This document shows, in pieces, positions 1 through 7,130 of a DNA stretch of 16,302 nucleotides. This DNA comes from an uncultured Eubacterium sp. (GTDB taxonomy: Bacteria > Bacillota > Clostridia > Lachnospirales > Lachnospiraceae). A program made the position numbers and the translations under genes. How positions within the stretch are numbered: position 1 is the stretch's first letter; each line of letters begins with the position of its first letter. The stretch covers positions 1 to 16,302 of the forward strand of contig CAJTZX010000069.1 in NCBI GenBank assembly GCA_910584345.1, read 5' to 3'. The notes under the pieces were generated by a model. That model was not told the DNA's origin. It saw only the letters and a list, made by a program, of their open reading frames with translations, and made no database searches.

Positions 1-78
1 TAAAACAGCTAATTAAGAAACAGGGGTATCATTTATAAAGTTGTAAAGTAGTGTAATTTTACTGATTTTTGCAAGGCG

Positions 79-702
79 ATGAGAGCAAATCCAAAAGGAA
101 ATGCTAAATGTGAGAAATGCGATAAAGAAGCGCAGGGCGTTTATCATTGCCATGCTGGTTTGGTTGATTTTGCAGTTGATTTGATTGTGAACGGTGAAAA
201 AGTAGGCAGTGTGTTAGGCGGACAGGTGATGCCTTCTAATCCGGATGAAGAGGAATGTAAAAAAATCGCGGCAGAGCTGGGCATAAATGAAAAGGATTAT
301 ATGACAGCGATACATAAGGTAAATGTCCGTTCCAAAGAAGTCATCCAAGCATCTGTCGATATGCTTGACAGTGTTGCAAACAGTTTTATTCATGCTGAAT
401 ATGCGAGAAATCAGACGAAGCAAATTTTTACAAATCTCGTGGACGGCGTAAGCGAGACCAATGAACTGATAGAAACCATCAAAAAAGAAACCGGAACGCT
501 GCGTTCGATTCAAAGCCGCCAGAAAATACTGGCTTTGAATGCAAGTATCGAAGCAGCAAGAGCTGGAGATATTGGCGCAGGGTTTGCAGTCGTAGCCAGT
601 GAAGTGGGCAAACTGTCAGAACGCAGTTCGGTAGTAAATAAAAATATTGAAGACGTAGTAAACAGAATTTCACAAATAGTATCTGCCATGCAGCAAAAAT
701 AA
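79..702 (+). CDS. PocR-domain / methyl-accepting chemotaxis-type signalling protein, 5'-truncated (possible pseudogene)
   Basis: A soluble signalling protein with two recognisable parts. Residues 1-115 match the later part of a PocR ligand-binding domain: a C-x2-C pair, then CHAGLVDFAVDLIVNGEKVG and GGQVMP. Residues 115-207 resemble a short MCP signalling hairpin, with LALNASIEAARAG near the tip followed by GFAVVASEVGKLS. No membrane segment is present. The family alignment seems to start before the ATG: codons 52-78 in the same frame read CNFTDFCKA, which is typical PocR sequence, but a TAG sits at 49-51 and no good SD precedes the ATG at 79. Another frame just upstream reads TGVSFI, also PocR-like, with too few bases in between. 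The visible gene therefore looks like one that lost part of its sensor domain. The frame is otherwise open to a natural-looking C-terminus. Family confidence is high; whether it is functional is uncertain. Confidence 0.7.
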   Translation: MRANPKGNAKCEKCDKEAQGVYHCHAGLVDFAVDLIVNGEKVGSVLGGQVMPSNPDEEECKKIAAELGINEKDYMTAIHKVNVRSKEVIQASVDMLDSVANSFIHAEYARNQTKQIFTNLVDGVSETNELIETIKKETGTLRSIQSRQKILALNASIEAARAGDIGAGFAVVASEVGKLSERSSVVNKNIEDVVNRISQIVSAMQQK

Positions 703-772
703 AGTACAAGTGCAAACGTATCTTTCCATAAATTTCCGGCAATCGACACGTAAAAAATGGAATACTCTTTCG

Positions 773-791
773 TACCTTTTAAGGTAACCTT
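773..791. repeat. Overlapping short palindromes between the PocR/MCP gene and the lysozyme gene
   Basis: TACCTT-TT-AAGGTA (773-786) overlaps AAGGT-A-ACCTT (781-791), so the middle arm can pair with either neighbour. No T-tract follows, which makes an intrinsic terminator unlikely. It may be a protein-binding site or chance AT-rich symmetry. The rest of 703-953 shows no gene. Confidence 0.3.
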
Positions 792-914
792 AATCAAGCG
801 TACTTATGATTAGAATCTGGTAAATATAACCTGAACAGTTATTGGGAATCAGAAACATCATAGATCTGTTTCTTAACATAAAAGGATCATAAGGACAATT
901 TGAAAATTAAGGGA

Positions 915-944
915 AACTAAGGACAGAACTAAGGATAGAAGGAG
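915..944 (+). promoter_or_regulatory. Tandem 12-mer and SD site in the lysozyme leader
   Basis: AACTAAGGACAG (915-926) and AACTAAGGATAG (927-938) are tandem 12-bp copies running directly into the true Shine-Dalgarno AGAAGGAG (937-944), 9 nt before the ATG at 954. AAGGA occurs five times between 882 and 943. The last copy fits SD spacing and supports the start at 954; the others are too far upstream to serve the same start. Confidence 0.6.
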
Positions 945-953
945 TAACGCACG

Positions 954-2672
954 ATGCAGAAAAAAAGAATTTTAGCAGGCGCACTTGGATGCATGTTAGC
1001 ATGCATCCAGCCAGTCGGATATTTTGCAGCAGCAGAAATTCCGCAGGTGCAAGATATAAATCAAAATGAAAATCCAAGTATGAAACAAACACAGGAAAAT
1101 CTTCCAAAAACGCCGGATGAACTTGTACCAGATGAGCAGGATCCGGATTATGTTAAAATGTTGTTTCAGAAGGAAAATGGAAAAGAACAACAGTCTGCAC
1201 CGTTTTCGCTGAACAGTGTGGAAGCAAAGACGACGAAAAGTCCGTTTACAGGATTGGTTTATACTCATGCGGCACAGCTTAGCGACTGCGAAATTGTAAA
1301 TGGAATCGATGTTTCTAAGTGGCAGGCGGAGATTAATTGGAAAAAAGTCAAAGCAGCAGGGGTTAAATTTGTATTTATCCGTTGTGGATATACTGCGTTA
1401 TCAGATAAGTTTGCCATGTATGAAGATGAGTATTTTAAGAAAAATATTCAGGGAGCATACGATGCAGGGATTGAAGTAGGTATTTACTTTTTCTCAAATT
1501 CAATTACTACAAGTGAGGCAAAACAAGAAGCAAAGAAAACATTGGAACTGATTTCGGATTATAAGCATATGATTACGCTTCCAGTTGTCTATGATTTTGA
1601 GGCATTTTCCAATGCATACCGTGCCTATGGACTGTCAAAAGCACAGGTGACGAAAAATACAATCGCCTATTCAGACATGATCCGGCAGGCAGGTTATACG
1701 CCAATGTATTATGGAAGCCCGAATTTTTTGGACAGTTCTTTTGATGTAGCGCAGCTGACAAATTATGACTGCTGGCTGGCAAATTATACGACGAAGACAA
1801 CTTACAGGGGAGATTACATATACTGGCAGTATTCCAGTACCGGGCAGGTAGATGGAATCGTTGGAAATGTAGACTGCAATTTCTTTTATTCCGGCAAGGC
1901 CGGAGAGATTGAAGATCCGGATTTGGACCCGGATGATTTTGAAGAAGGGTTCGGCCCGGTCAGTGGGCTTACGATGGCAGATCATGATACTACTGAGATT
2001 ACGATTCAGTGGGATCCGCTTGAAGAAGCAGATGGATACAAGATTTATCGGAGCAAGTCTTACGGTGGCGCTTATAAGCAGCTGAAAACGATTAATTGGA
2101 ATGAAGTGACAGCCTATACCGATGCAACCGTTATGGAGTCAGAAGGACGCCAGTATTATTATAAAGTAGTTCCTTTTCTTTTGGATGAAGATGGAAATAT
2201 GAAGTATGGCACAGAATCAGATATTCTAACGGCGCATACTCAACGTGAGCATTCCTTCCGCTTAAAGACAACTTCGAATGTGCATTTAAGGGAACAGGCA
2301 GGTACAGAATATCCTTCTGTTGCGGTCGTTCCTTCAGGAACAGGGCTGCCATTTTATAAATTTACGCTGTCTACATTAGATAAAAAATGGTATAAAGTCA
2401 CTTACAGTCAAAATGGAAAGTCTTACACGGGCTATTTGTCAGGGAGTTATGTAACAATTTATACGTATGGAAAGACAACGAAAAATGTAAATGTACGTTC
2501 GGGAGCAGGGCTGAATTATAAAATACAAAGAACGATTCCAAATGGAACAAAAGTTACGATCACAGGCAATAGTAAAACTGTAGCAGGGACAAAGTGGAGT
2601 AAGATCAAATATGCGCTAAAAGGAAAGAATTATTCTGGATACATTCCAACAAAATATATACAACAGACTTAA
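954..2672 (+). CDS. Secreted GH25 lysozyme (muramidase) with Fn3-like and two SH3b-like domains
   Basis: Probable exported peptidoglycan hydrolase cleaving the MurNAc-GlcNAc beta-1,4 bond. Residues 1-27 form a signal peptide (KKR, hydrophobic core, cut near AAA-EIP). Residues 28-110 are a low-complexity acidic linker. The GH25 domain spans about 112-315: GIDVSKWQ gives Asp119, VVYDFEAF gives the D-x-E pair Asp214/Glu216, and YIYWQYSS near 288 and NVDCNFF near 305 close the barrel as in other family members. An Fn3-like domain covers about 335-428. Two SH3b-like wall-binding repeats follow at about 434-503 and 506-571, each with an N-V-[HN]-[LV]-R motif and an ending like GY[LI]...Y[VI]. The start is supported by AGAAGGAG 9 nt upstream. 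The next gene begins 30 bp after the stop with no terminator between, so the two are probably cotranscribed. Likely role is wall remodelling or division; an endogenous enzyme is more likely than a phage lysin because of the signal peptide and the neighbours. Confidence 0.9.
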   Translation: MQKKRILAGALGCMLACIQPVGYFAAAEIPQVQDINQNENPSMKQTQENLPKTPDELVPDEQDPDYVKMLFQKENGKEQQSAPFSLNSVEAKTTKSPFTGLVYTHAAQLSDCEIVNGIDVSKWQAEINWKKVKAAGVKFVFIRCGYTALSDKFAMYEDEYFKKNIQGAYDAGIEVGIYFFSNSITTSEAKQEAKKTLELISDYKHMITLPVVYDFEAFSNAYRAYGLSKAQVTKNTIAYSDMIRQAGYTPMYYGSPNFLDSSFDVAQLTNYDCWLANYTTKTTYRGDYIYWQYSSTGQVDGIVGNVDCNFFYSGKAGEIEDPDLDPDDFEEGFGPVSGLTMADHDTTEITIQWDPLEEADGYKIYRSKSYGGAYKQLKTINWNEVTAYTDATVMESEGRQYYYKVVPFLLDEDGNMKYGTESDILTAHTQREHSFRLKTTSNVHLREQAGTEYPSVAVVPSGTGLPFYKFTLSTLDKKWYKVTYSQNGKSYTGYLSGSYVTIYTYGKTTKNVNVRSGAGLNYKIQRTIPNGTKVTITGNSKTVAGTKWSKIKYALKGKNYSGYIPTKYIQQT

Positions 2673-2702
2673 TATGGACTGAAACAAAAGGAGTGGGGGA
2701 GA

Positions 2703-2999
2703 ATGGGTAAAGATCTCAGGACGGAGGCAACAGATCGGTTGTTTGATGCAATACTGACTCTTAGAAACAGGGAAGAATGTTATCGTTTTTTTGAAGATGT
2801 GTGTACAGTAAATGAGCTGCAGGCGCTTTCACAGCGTTTTGAAGTGGCGCATATGCTGCGTAACAGTCAAACGTATATGGATATTGCAGAGACCACAGGG
2901 GCTTCAACAGCAACCATCAGCAGAGTGAATCGATCATTGAATTACGGACACGATGGATATGACCTGGTCATTGGACGTTTAAGTGAGAATGAGCAATAA
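2703..2999 (+). CDS. YerC/YecD family TrpR-like transcriptional regulator
   Basis: A 98-aa DNA-binding protein of the TrpR-related YerC/YecD group. Residues 10-55 form the helical part (LFDAILTLRNREECYRFFED, then TVNELQALSQRFEVAHML), and residues 57-82 form the helix-turn-helix (TYMDIAETTGASTATISRVNR), the signature of the group. Length matches the family. The SD AAAGGAG at 2687-2693 lies 9 nt before the ATG. It lies 30 bp after the lysozyme gene and probably shares its transcript. In Bacillus the family member yerC sits close to pcrA; here pcrA is nearby too, separated by the DUF1836 gene. Target genes and ligand are unknown; a tryptophan ligand should not be assumed. Confidence 0.9.
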   Translation: MGKDLRTEATDRLFDAILTLRNREECYRFFEDVCTVNELQALSQRFEVAHMLRNSQTYMDIAETTGASTATISRVNRSLNYGHDGYDLVIGRLSENEQ

Positions 3000-3020
3000 A
3001 TGAAAGATACAATTTAACAG

Positions 3021-3084
3021 AATCCGGCTTCTGAATATTCGTTTTACAGCATGTCGTTTGAAAGCGAATATAAGAACCCGGATT
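3021..3084. terminator. Long imperfect hairpin between convergent genes (probable bidirectional terminator)
   Basis: Arms 3021-3041 and 3065-3084 pair over about 20 bp with one mismatch and one bulge; a few more inner pairs can form. The loop is at most 23 nt. It lies between the converging yerC-like and DUF1836 genes, where a two-way terminator is expected. There is no clean U-tract on either side, so termination strength is uncertain. Confidence 0.5.
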
Positions 3085-3103
3085 TATTTGATGATGAGGA
3101 ATC

Positions 3104-3742
3104 TTATTTTTTTCTGCTTTCTTTAGAAGTTTTCCTGCTTTTTTCTTCCGGCTTTTTCATAAGCTTTGCATCAATAATTTTTTCAATAAGCATACGTTTT
3201 ACATATACATCAAAGCTGAGCATACATAAAAAAGAAAACAACTGCAGAATTTCCCGCTCCTGTGGTGGAGCCTGGGGAAACGTATGACTGCTCGTATTGA
3301 ATTTGCGGGTAATATCTTTTGCAAGCATACCGGCTTCCTCTTTTTCCAAGCCAAACACTTCTTCATAGATTGCAGTCAAATCCAGATCACCATTTTTGGA
3401 AAAATAGCGGTCAGTAATTGGATTTAAAAGATTTTGGATATCATTAATACTTAAAATCCCTTTGAAATAATAAATAAAAATGAGCGTCAGCAAATGTTCT
3501 TTGGAATATTTCTTCTTATCCGGCGCTGGCAGAAGGTTGTTTTTTGTATAATTATTAATCATCGTTTTTGTCAGTATCTTGTCATCTGGGTATCGCTTGG
3601 TCTCGGCAAGCTGTTCATTCATAAATGTCGTTACCTGGTCCATATACAGATCTATATTAGGGATGTCTTCAGGCTTGATATAATCAATGCGGTTCAGACT
3701 GGCTAGAATACTGTTCAAAAGATCTTTTTCATCTATTGTCAT
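3104..3742 (-). CDS. DUF1836 domain protein, MerR-like HTH (putative regulator)
   Basis: A 212-aa protein of the DUF1836 family, whose function is not established. Residues 57-107 contain the family core (LTKTMINNYTKNNLLPAP, then KKYSKEHLLTLIFIYYFK and LSINDIQNLL). The layout is that of a MerR-type winged HTH: a turn before a GLLP-like segment, then Y-S-x-E-x-L and a helix ending in D-I-x-x-L-L. Residues 166-192 form a hydrophobic helix, and the tail (195-212) is very basic. The frame is open further upstream, but the start at 3742 is preferred: AGAGGTG lies 5 nt before it, and a good sigma-A-type promoter sits immediately upstream, so earlier in-frame starts fall outside the transcript. It is divergent from pcrA. 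DNA binding is an inference from the HTH-like pattern. Confidence 0.8.
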   Translation of the reverse strand: MTIDEKDLLNSILASLNRIDYIKPEDIPNIDLYMDQVTTFMNEQLAETKRYPDDKILTKTMINNYTKNNLLPAPDKKKYSKEHLLTLIFIYYFKGILSINDIQNLLNPITDRYFSKNGDLDLTAIYEEVFGLEKEEAGMLAKDITRKFNTSSHTFPQAPPQEREILQLFSFLCMLSFDVYVKRMLIEKIIDAKLMKKPEEKSRKTSKESRKK

Positions 3743-3761
3743 ATAATCACCTCTATGATTG

Positions 3762-3790
3762 ATTATATAGTAATCAAAATTAGATAGCAA
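3762..3790 (-). promoter_or_regulatory. Promoter of the DUF1836 gene, with inverted repeat over the -10
   Basis: On the minus strand TTGCTA (3790-3785), 17 bp, then TATAAT (3767-3762). Predicted initiation near 3755 gives a leader of about 13 nt that just includes the SD. A perfect 7-bp inverted repeat TTGATTA-TATAG-TAATCAA (3759-3777) covers the -10 box and could be an operator, possibly for autoregulation. Confidence 0.6.
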
Positions 3791-3849
3791 GAGAAAGTTG
3801 AGAGTTCGTAACGGATCAGCGTTCTGAATACTTAAATAAATATAAACAG

Positions 3850-3878
3850 TTGACGGATTGTCCAAGCTAAGTTAATAT
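3850..3878 (+). promoter_or_regulatory. Candidate promoter of pcrA
   Basis: TTGACG (3850-3855), 17 bp, TAATAT (3873-3878). The -35 is 5/6 and the -10 4/6 against consensus. Initiation near 3885 would leave a leader of about 130 nt before pcrA. No LexA-type GAAC-N4-GTTC box was seen. Confidence 0.5.
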
Positions 3879-3893
3879 AAAATAGATCAAATA

Positions 3894-3929
3894 GGGTAAC
3901 CGTTCAGATAACCTATGGAGTTGTTACCC
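3894..3929 (+). other. Leader hairpin upstream of pcrA
   Basis: GGGTAAC (3894-3900) pairs with GTTACCC (3923-3929). An alternative pairing ATAGG (3891-3895) with CCTAT (3912-3916) uses part of the same left arm. It lies in the predicted pcrA 5' leader; no T-tract follows. Function unknown. Confidence 0.35.
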
Positions 3930-4014
3930 AATAGGATCAGATGGAAAGAATCATAATACAGATAAGATTGCAAAATACAAAATTATAAAAAGAAAGACGG
4001 AAGGAATTTGATTC

Positions 4015-6315
4015 ATGTATGAAAATATGAATGATATGCAGGTGCGGGCGATTTGTCAAACCGAAGGACCGGTATTGATTCTGGCGGGCGCCGGTTCTGG
4101 AAAAACAAGAGTGCTGACGCATCGGGCAGCCTATTTAATAGAAGAAAAAGGTGTAAATCCATATCATATTATGGCCATTACTTTTACGAATAAAGCTGCA
4201 GGCGAGATGCGGGAGCGTATCGATGATATTGTAGGATATGGTTCGGAAAGTATCTGGGTATCTACCTTCCATTCTGCATGTGTGCGGATTTTAAGACGTT
4301 TTATCAATCGCATCGGCTATGATACGAACTTTACGATTTATGATACAGATGATCAAAAGCAGCTGATGAAAGATATTTGCAAGCGTTTGATGATTGATAC
4401 AAAGCTGTATAAGGAGAAGTTTTTTTTGAACAGAATTTCTCATGCAAAGGATGAACTGATCTCTCCTGCAGAATATCGGTCTCATTTAGATGGAAATTAT
4501 GAAAAAGCATTGACTGCGCAAGTATATACGGAATATCAGCAGATGCTTCATAAAAATAACGCGCTGGATTTTGACGATTTGATTATGAAGACAGTAGAAT
4601 TATTTCAAATGGATCCGGAAGTGCTTGAATATTATCAGGACCGTTTACGTTATATTATGGTAGATGAATATCAGGATACGAATACGGCACAGTTTAATTT
4701 TGTCCGTCTGCTTGCATCTAAATATGAAAATTTATGTGTAGTTGGAGATGACGATCAATCGATCTATAAATTTCGCGGCGCCAATATTGGAAATATTTTA
4801 AATTTTGAGCAGTATTTCCCGAATGCAACCGTAATTAAACTGGAACAGAATTACCGATCTACAAAAAATATACTGGATGCAGCAAACGGAGTCATTGCAA
4901 ATAATTACGGGCGGAAAGAAAAAGCGCTCTGGACGCAGAATGATGCAGGAGATAAAGTATTGTTTCGGCAGTTTGAGACAGGTGAGGATGAAGCAGAGTT
5001 TATTGCATCAGATATTCGCGGGCATATGCGTGATGGCAGCCTGCGCTATCAGGACTGTGCAGTTTTGTATCGCACCAATGCACAATCCCGACTGTTTGAA
5101 GAACATTTTATTATGGCAAATATTCCATATAAAATGGTTGGCGGTGTGAATTTCTATGCGCGAAAGGAAATTAAAGATTTGCTGTCTTATTTAAAGACAA
5201 TTGACAATGCAAGAGATGATCTTGCAGTCCGCAGAATTATTAATGTACCAAAGAGAGGGATTGGAGCAGCTACATTAGCGAAAGTACAGACTTATGCGAA
5301 TGAGCATGAAATCAGTTTTTATCAAGCATTACGCGCTGCATCAGAAATTTCTACCCTTGGCAGGGCAGCCGTTAAGATTGAACCATTTGTGACGTTTATA
5401 CAGGCAATGCGTTCCAAAACAGAATTCATCTCTGTATCAGAGCTTTTGCAGGAAATTATCGATGCCATAGGCTATGTGACAGAACTGGAAGCAGAAGATA
5501 CAGATGAGGCTCGTGCAAGAATAGAAAATATTGAAGAACTTCAGGGAAAAGCGCTCACTTATGAACAAAACGAAAAAGAGCCTACATTGTCAGGATTTTT
5601 GGAAGAAGTTGCACTAGTAGCTGATATTGACGATTTGGACTCAGATAGTGACCGTGTAGTACTGATGACGTTACATAGCGCCAAAGGCCTGGAATTTCCG
5701 CAAGTTTATCTGACAGGAATGGAAGATGGACTGTTTCCAAGTTATATGTCAATTACAAGCGATGATGCAATGGAAGAGATTGAAGAGGAACGCCGTCTGG
5801 CTTATGTAGGTATTACAAGAGCTATGAAAAATCTGACCGTGACAAGCGCAAGACAGCGAATGGTACGCGGGCAGCTCCAATATAACAGAGTTTCAAGATT
5901 TGTCCGAGAGATACCCGCAAAAGTAATGGAGCAGCCGGATGACAGACAGCGAGGCCGGTCAAACAGCCAGCTTTTCCAGTCGCAGCAAAAAACATCGGTA
6001 TTTCAACAGGCAACGGAATTGTTTCATGCAAAGCCAATGGCCTTGCAGTCGAATGCACAGACAGATACCATGTTTGATCAGACATTATCTGCAGATAAAA
6101 AAGCTCCTGCAGATTTATCCGGCATACCAGAAGACGGCCGGATTCGAAATGCATTGGGTTATGATGTAGGTGATCTCGTACATCATCAGAAATTTGGAGA
6201 AGGAATGGTTGTTAAAATTGTTTCCGGCGGACGTGATTATGAGGTGACCGTACAGTTTCATCAAGCAGGAATAAAAAAAATGTTTGCAGCATTCGCTAAG
6301 TTAAAAAAAGTGTAG
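4015..6315 (+). CDS. pcrA: ATP-dependent DNA helicase PcrA (UvrD/Rep family, SF1A)
   Basis: A 766-aa 3'-5' superfamily 1 helicase of DNA repair, replication restart and conflict resolution with RNA polymerase. Motifs in order: Q motif near Gln9; Walker A AGAGSGKT (24-31, Lys30); Ia ITFTNKAAGEM (55-65); Ib VSTFHS (82-87); II VDEYQD (216-221); III VVGDDDQSIYKFRGA (242-256); IV LEQNYRST (276-283); V LMTLHSAKGLEFPQVYLTG (550-568); VI ERRLAYVGITRA (592-603). A variable linker (about 630-710) precedes a C-terminal Tudor-like domain (716-766: VGDLVHHQKFGEGMV...), which in Gram-positive PcrA contacts RNA polymerase. The length is close to the usual size. AAGGA at 4001-4005 supports the start. The yerC-like gene is nearby, as in other Firmicutes. 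The linker is rich in Gln and Ser and poorly conserved, as expected. Confidence 0.96.
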   Translation: MYENMNDMQVRAICQTEGPVLILAGAGSGKTRVLTHRAAYLIEEKGVNPYHIMAITFTNKAAGEMRERIDDIVGYGSESIWVSTFHSACVRILRRFINRIGYDTNFTIYDTDDQKQLMKDICKRLMIDTKLYKEKFFLNRISHAKDELISPAEYRSHLDGNYEKALTAQVYTEYQQMLHKNNALDFDDLIMKTVELFQMDPEVLEYYQDRLRYIMVDEYQDTNTAQFNFVRLLASKYENLCVVGDDDQSIYKFRGANIGNILNFEQYFPNATVIKLEQNYRSTKNILDAANGVIANNYGRKEKALWTQNDAGDKVLFRQFETGEDEAEFIASDIRGHMRDGSLRYQDCAVLYRTNAQSRLFEEHFIMANIPYKMVGGVNFYARKEIKDLLSYLKTIDNARDDLAVRRIINVPKRGIGAATLAKVQTYANEHEISFYQALRAASEISTLGRAAVKIEPFVTFIQAMRSKTEFISVSELLQEIIDAIGYVTELEAEDTDEARARIENIEELQGKALTYEQNEKEPTLSGFLEEVALVADIDDLDSDSDRVVLMTLHSAKGLEFPQVYLTGMEDGLFPSYMSITSDDAMEEIEEERRLAYVGITRAMKNLTVTSARQRMVRGQLQYNRVSRFVREIPAKVMEQPDDRQRGRSNSQLFQSQQKTSVFQQATELFHAKPMALQSNAQTDTMFDQTLSADKKAPADLSGIPEDGRIRNALGYDVGDLVHHQKFGEGMVVKIVSGGRDYEVTVQFHQAGIKKMFAAFAKLKKV

Positions 6316-6317
6316 AA

Positions 6318-6339
6318 ACAGTAATCAAATGATTACTGT
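6318..6339. other. Perfect hairpin directly after pcrA
   Basis: ACAGTAATCA-AA-TGATTACTGT, starting 3 bp after the pcrA stop. It is a perfect 10-bp inverted repeat but has no U-tract, so it may be a weak or factor-dependent terminator, an mRNA 3'-end stabiliser, or a DNA-binding site. It shares TAATCA half-sites with the inverted repeat at 3759-3777. Confidence 0.45.
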
Positions 6340-6422
6340 AAGTACCATATCTAAAATAAAATATCCATTATTTATAAAAAAACAATAAAATGTAAATTTT
6401 TTCTCGCTATCTGGGAAAGATA

Positions 6423-6431
6423 TGTTATAAT
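6423..6431 (+). promoter_or_regulatory. Extended -10 promoter of the small acidic membrane protein gene
   Basis: TGTTATAAT (6423-6431) is a perfect extended -10 (TGnTATAAT). No -35 match lies 17 bp upstream, but the DNA before it is very AT-rich. A small leader hairpin (6448-6454 with 6460-6466) follows the predicted start near 6438. Confidence 0.65.
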
Positions 6432-6497
6432 GATATAGATTAAGTGAAGTGCGGGTAAACCGTGCTTTCAAATAGAGCGGAAAGGAGAAGAAGTAGT

Positions 6498-6830
6498 ATG
6501 AATCGCTTGGATGAATTACATGGATTACTGTCTGAAAATGTGGCAAAGGTTGGGGATCTTCTAAGAAAAGAAGACGAAACAGAAAAGAAAAAAAGCAAAG
6601 CAGTATGGATTTTTGCAGGGCTTGGCATCATTGTCGTAGCGGCAGCAGCAATTTATGGTTTGTATCGTTTCTTTGCACCGGATTATCTGGAAGATTTTGA
6701 AGACGATTTCGACGACGACTTTGACGATGATTTCTTTGAAGACGAAGACGAAAAAGAAGAATCTGCATCAGAAACATCAGAAGAAAAAGCATCAGATGAT
6801 ACCATTACAGATGAGATGACGGAAGAATAA
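6498..6830 (+). CDS. Small single-pass membrane protein with strongly acidic C-terminal tail
   Basis: A 110-aa protein that I do not recognise as a named family. Residues 1-30 are a hydrophilic, possibly helical head (MNRLDELHGLLSENVAKVGD). KKKSK (30-34) precedes one membrane helix (about 35-59). The tail (61-110) holds 28 Asp/Glu out of 50 residues, including the repeat DDFDDDFDDDFF. By the positive-inside rule the head should be cytoplasmic and the acidic tail outside. The frame is open to a GTG at 6462, but AAAGGAG at 6481-6487 with 10 nt spacing favours the ATG at 6498. It has its own promoter and is separate from pcrA. A role in cation binding, wall interaction or membrane scaffolding is possible but not shown by the sequence. 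Confidence 0.75.
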   Translation: MNRLDELHGLLSENVAKVGDLLRKEDETEKKKSKAVWIFAGLGIIVVAAAAIYGLYRFFAPDYLEDFEDDFDDDFDDDFFEDEDEKEESASETSEEKASDDTITDEMTEE

Positions 6831-6895
6831 TTATTATCCATCAATCATCATTTAAAGACCAAAAACTGATAAATAAATCAAATAATGATGTAAAA

Positions 6896-7067
6896 GATCA
6901 GAGTAGGATTAAATCAGATCAAATCAGATCAAAAAATGGTCGAAACAGATGAAAACAGGATCAAATCAGATCAAAAAATGGTCGAAACAGATCAAAACAG
7001 GATCAAATCAGATCAATTAGGAGCTGAAACAGATCAAAAACGAATCAAAAACAGATAAAAACGGATG
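6896..7067. repeat. 42-bp tandem repeat tract with GATC/GAT phased at 10.5 bp
   Basis: Three contiguous 42-bp units: 6921-6962, 6963-7004 (one base different from the first) and 7005-7046 (diverged in the middle and at the end). Each unit is itself made of four subunits of about 10-11 bp, mostly an A-tract followed by GATC, GAT or a variant. GATC occurs at 6896, 6917, 6927, 6959, 6969, 6990, 7001, 7011 and 7032, always close to multiples of 10.5 bp. Degenerate copies continue to 7064. It lies between the small membrane gene and its terminator, so it is probably transcribed as 3' UTR. Phased A-tracts predict curved DNA. Confidence 0.85.
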
Positions 7068-7130
7068 AATAAAGTCAAAAAACATTAGAGAGTAACCCAA
7101 GAATATCGACAGATTATTCATAAGAAAATG

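Noticed and set aside
3051..3287. Plus-strand ORF of 78 aa
   Set aside because: Antisense to the DUF1836 gene and overlapping the convergent hairpin; low-complexity F/S-rich translation without a recognisable motif or SD.
3743..3865. N-terminal extension of the DUF1836 protein
   Set aside because: It covers the gene's own promoter, and the SD and family homology both place the start at 3742.
4877..5149. 90-aa plus-strand ORF inside pcrA
   Set aside because: Shadow in another frame of a fully conserved helicase region.
6936..7058. Micro-ORF across the tandem repeat, giving a 14-residue repeat (KSDQKMVETDENRI)
   Set aside because: The 42-bp period is a multiple of three and the units contain no stop in any of the three forward frames, so openness is not evidence of coding. 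There is no SD before the ATG.
6896..7067. CRISPR array
   Set aside because: The units are directly contiguous with no unique spacers, and no cas genes are present.
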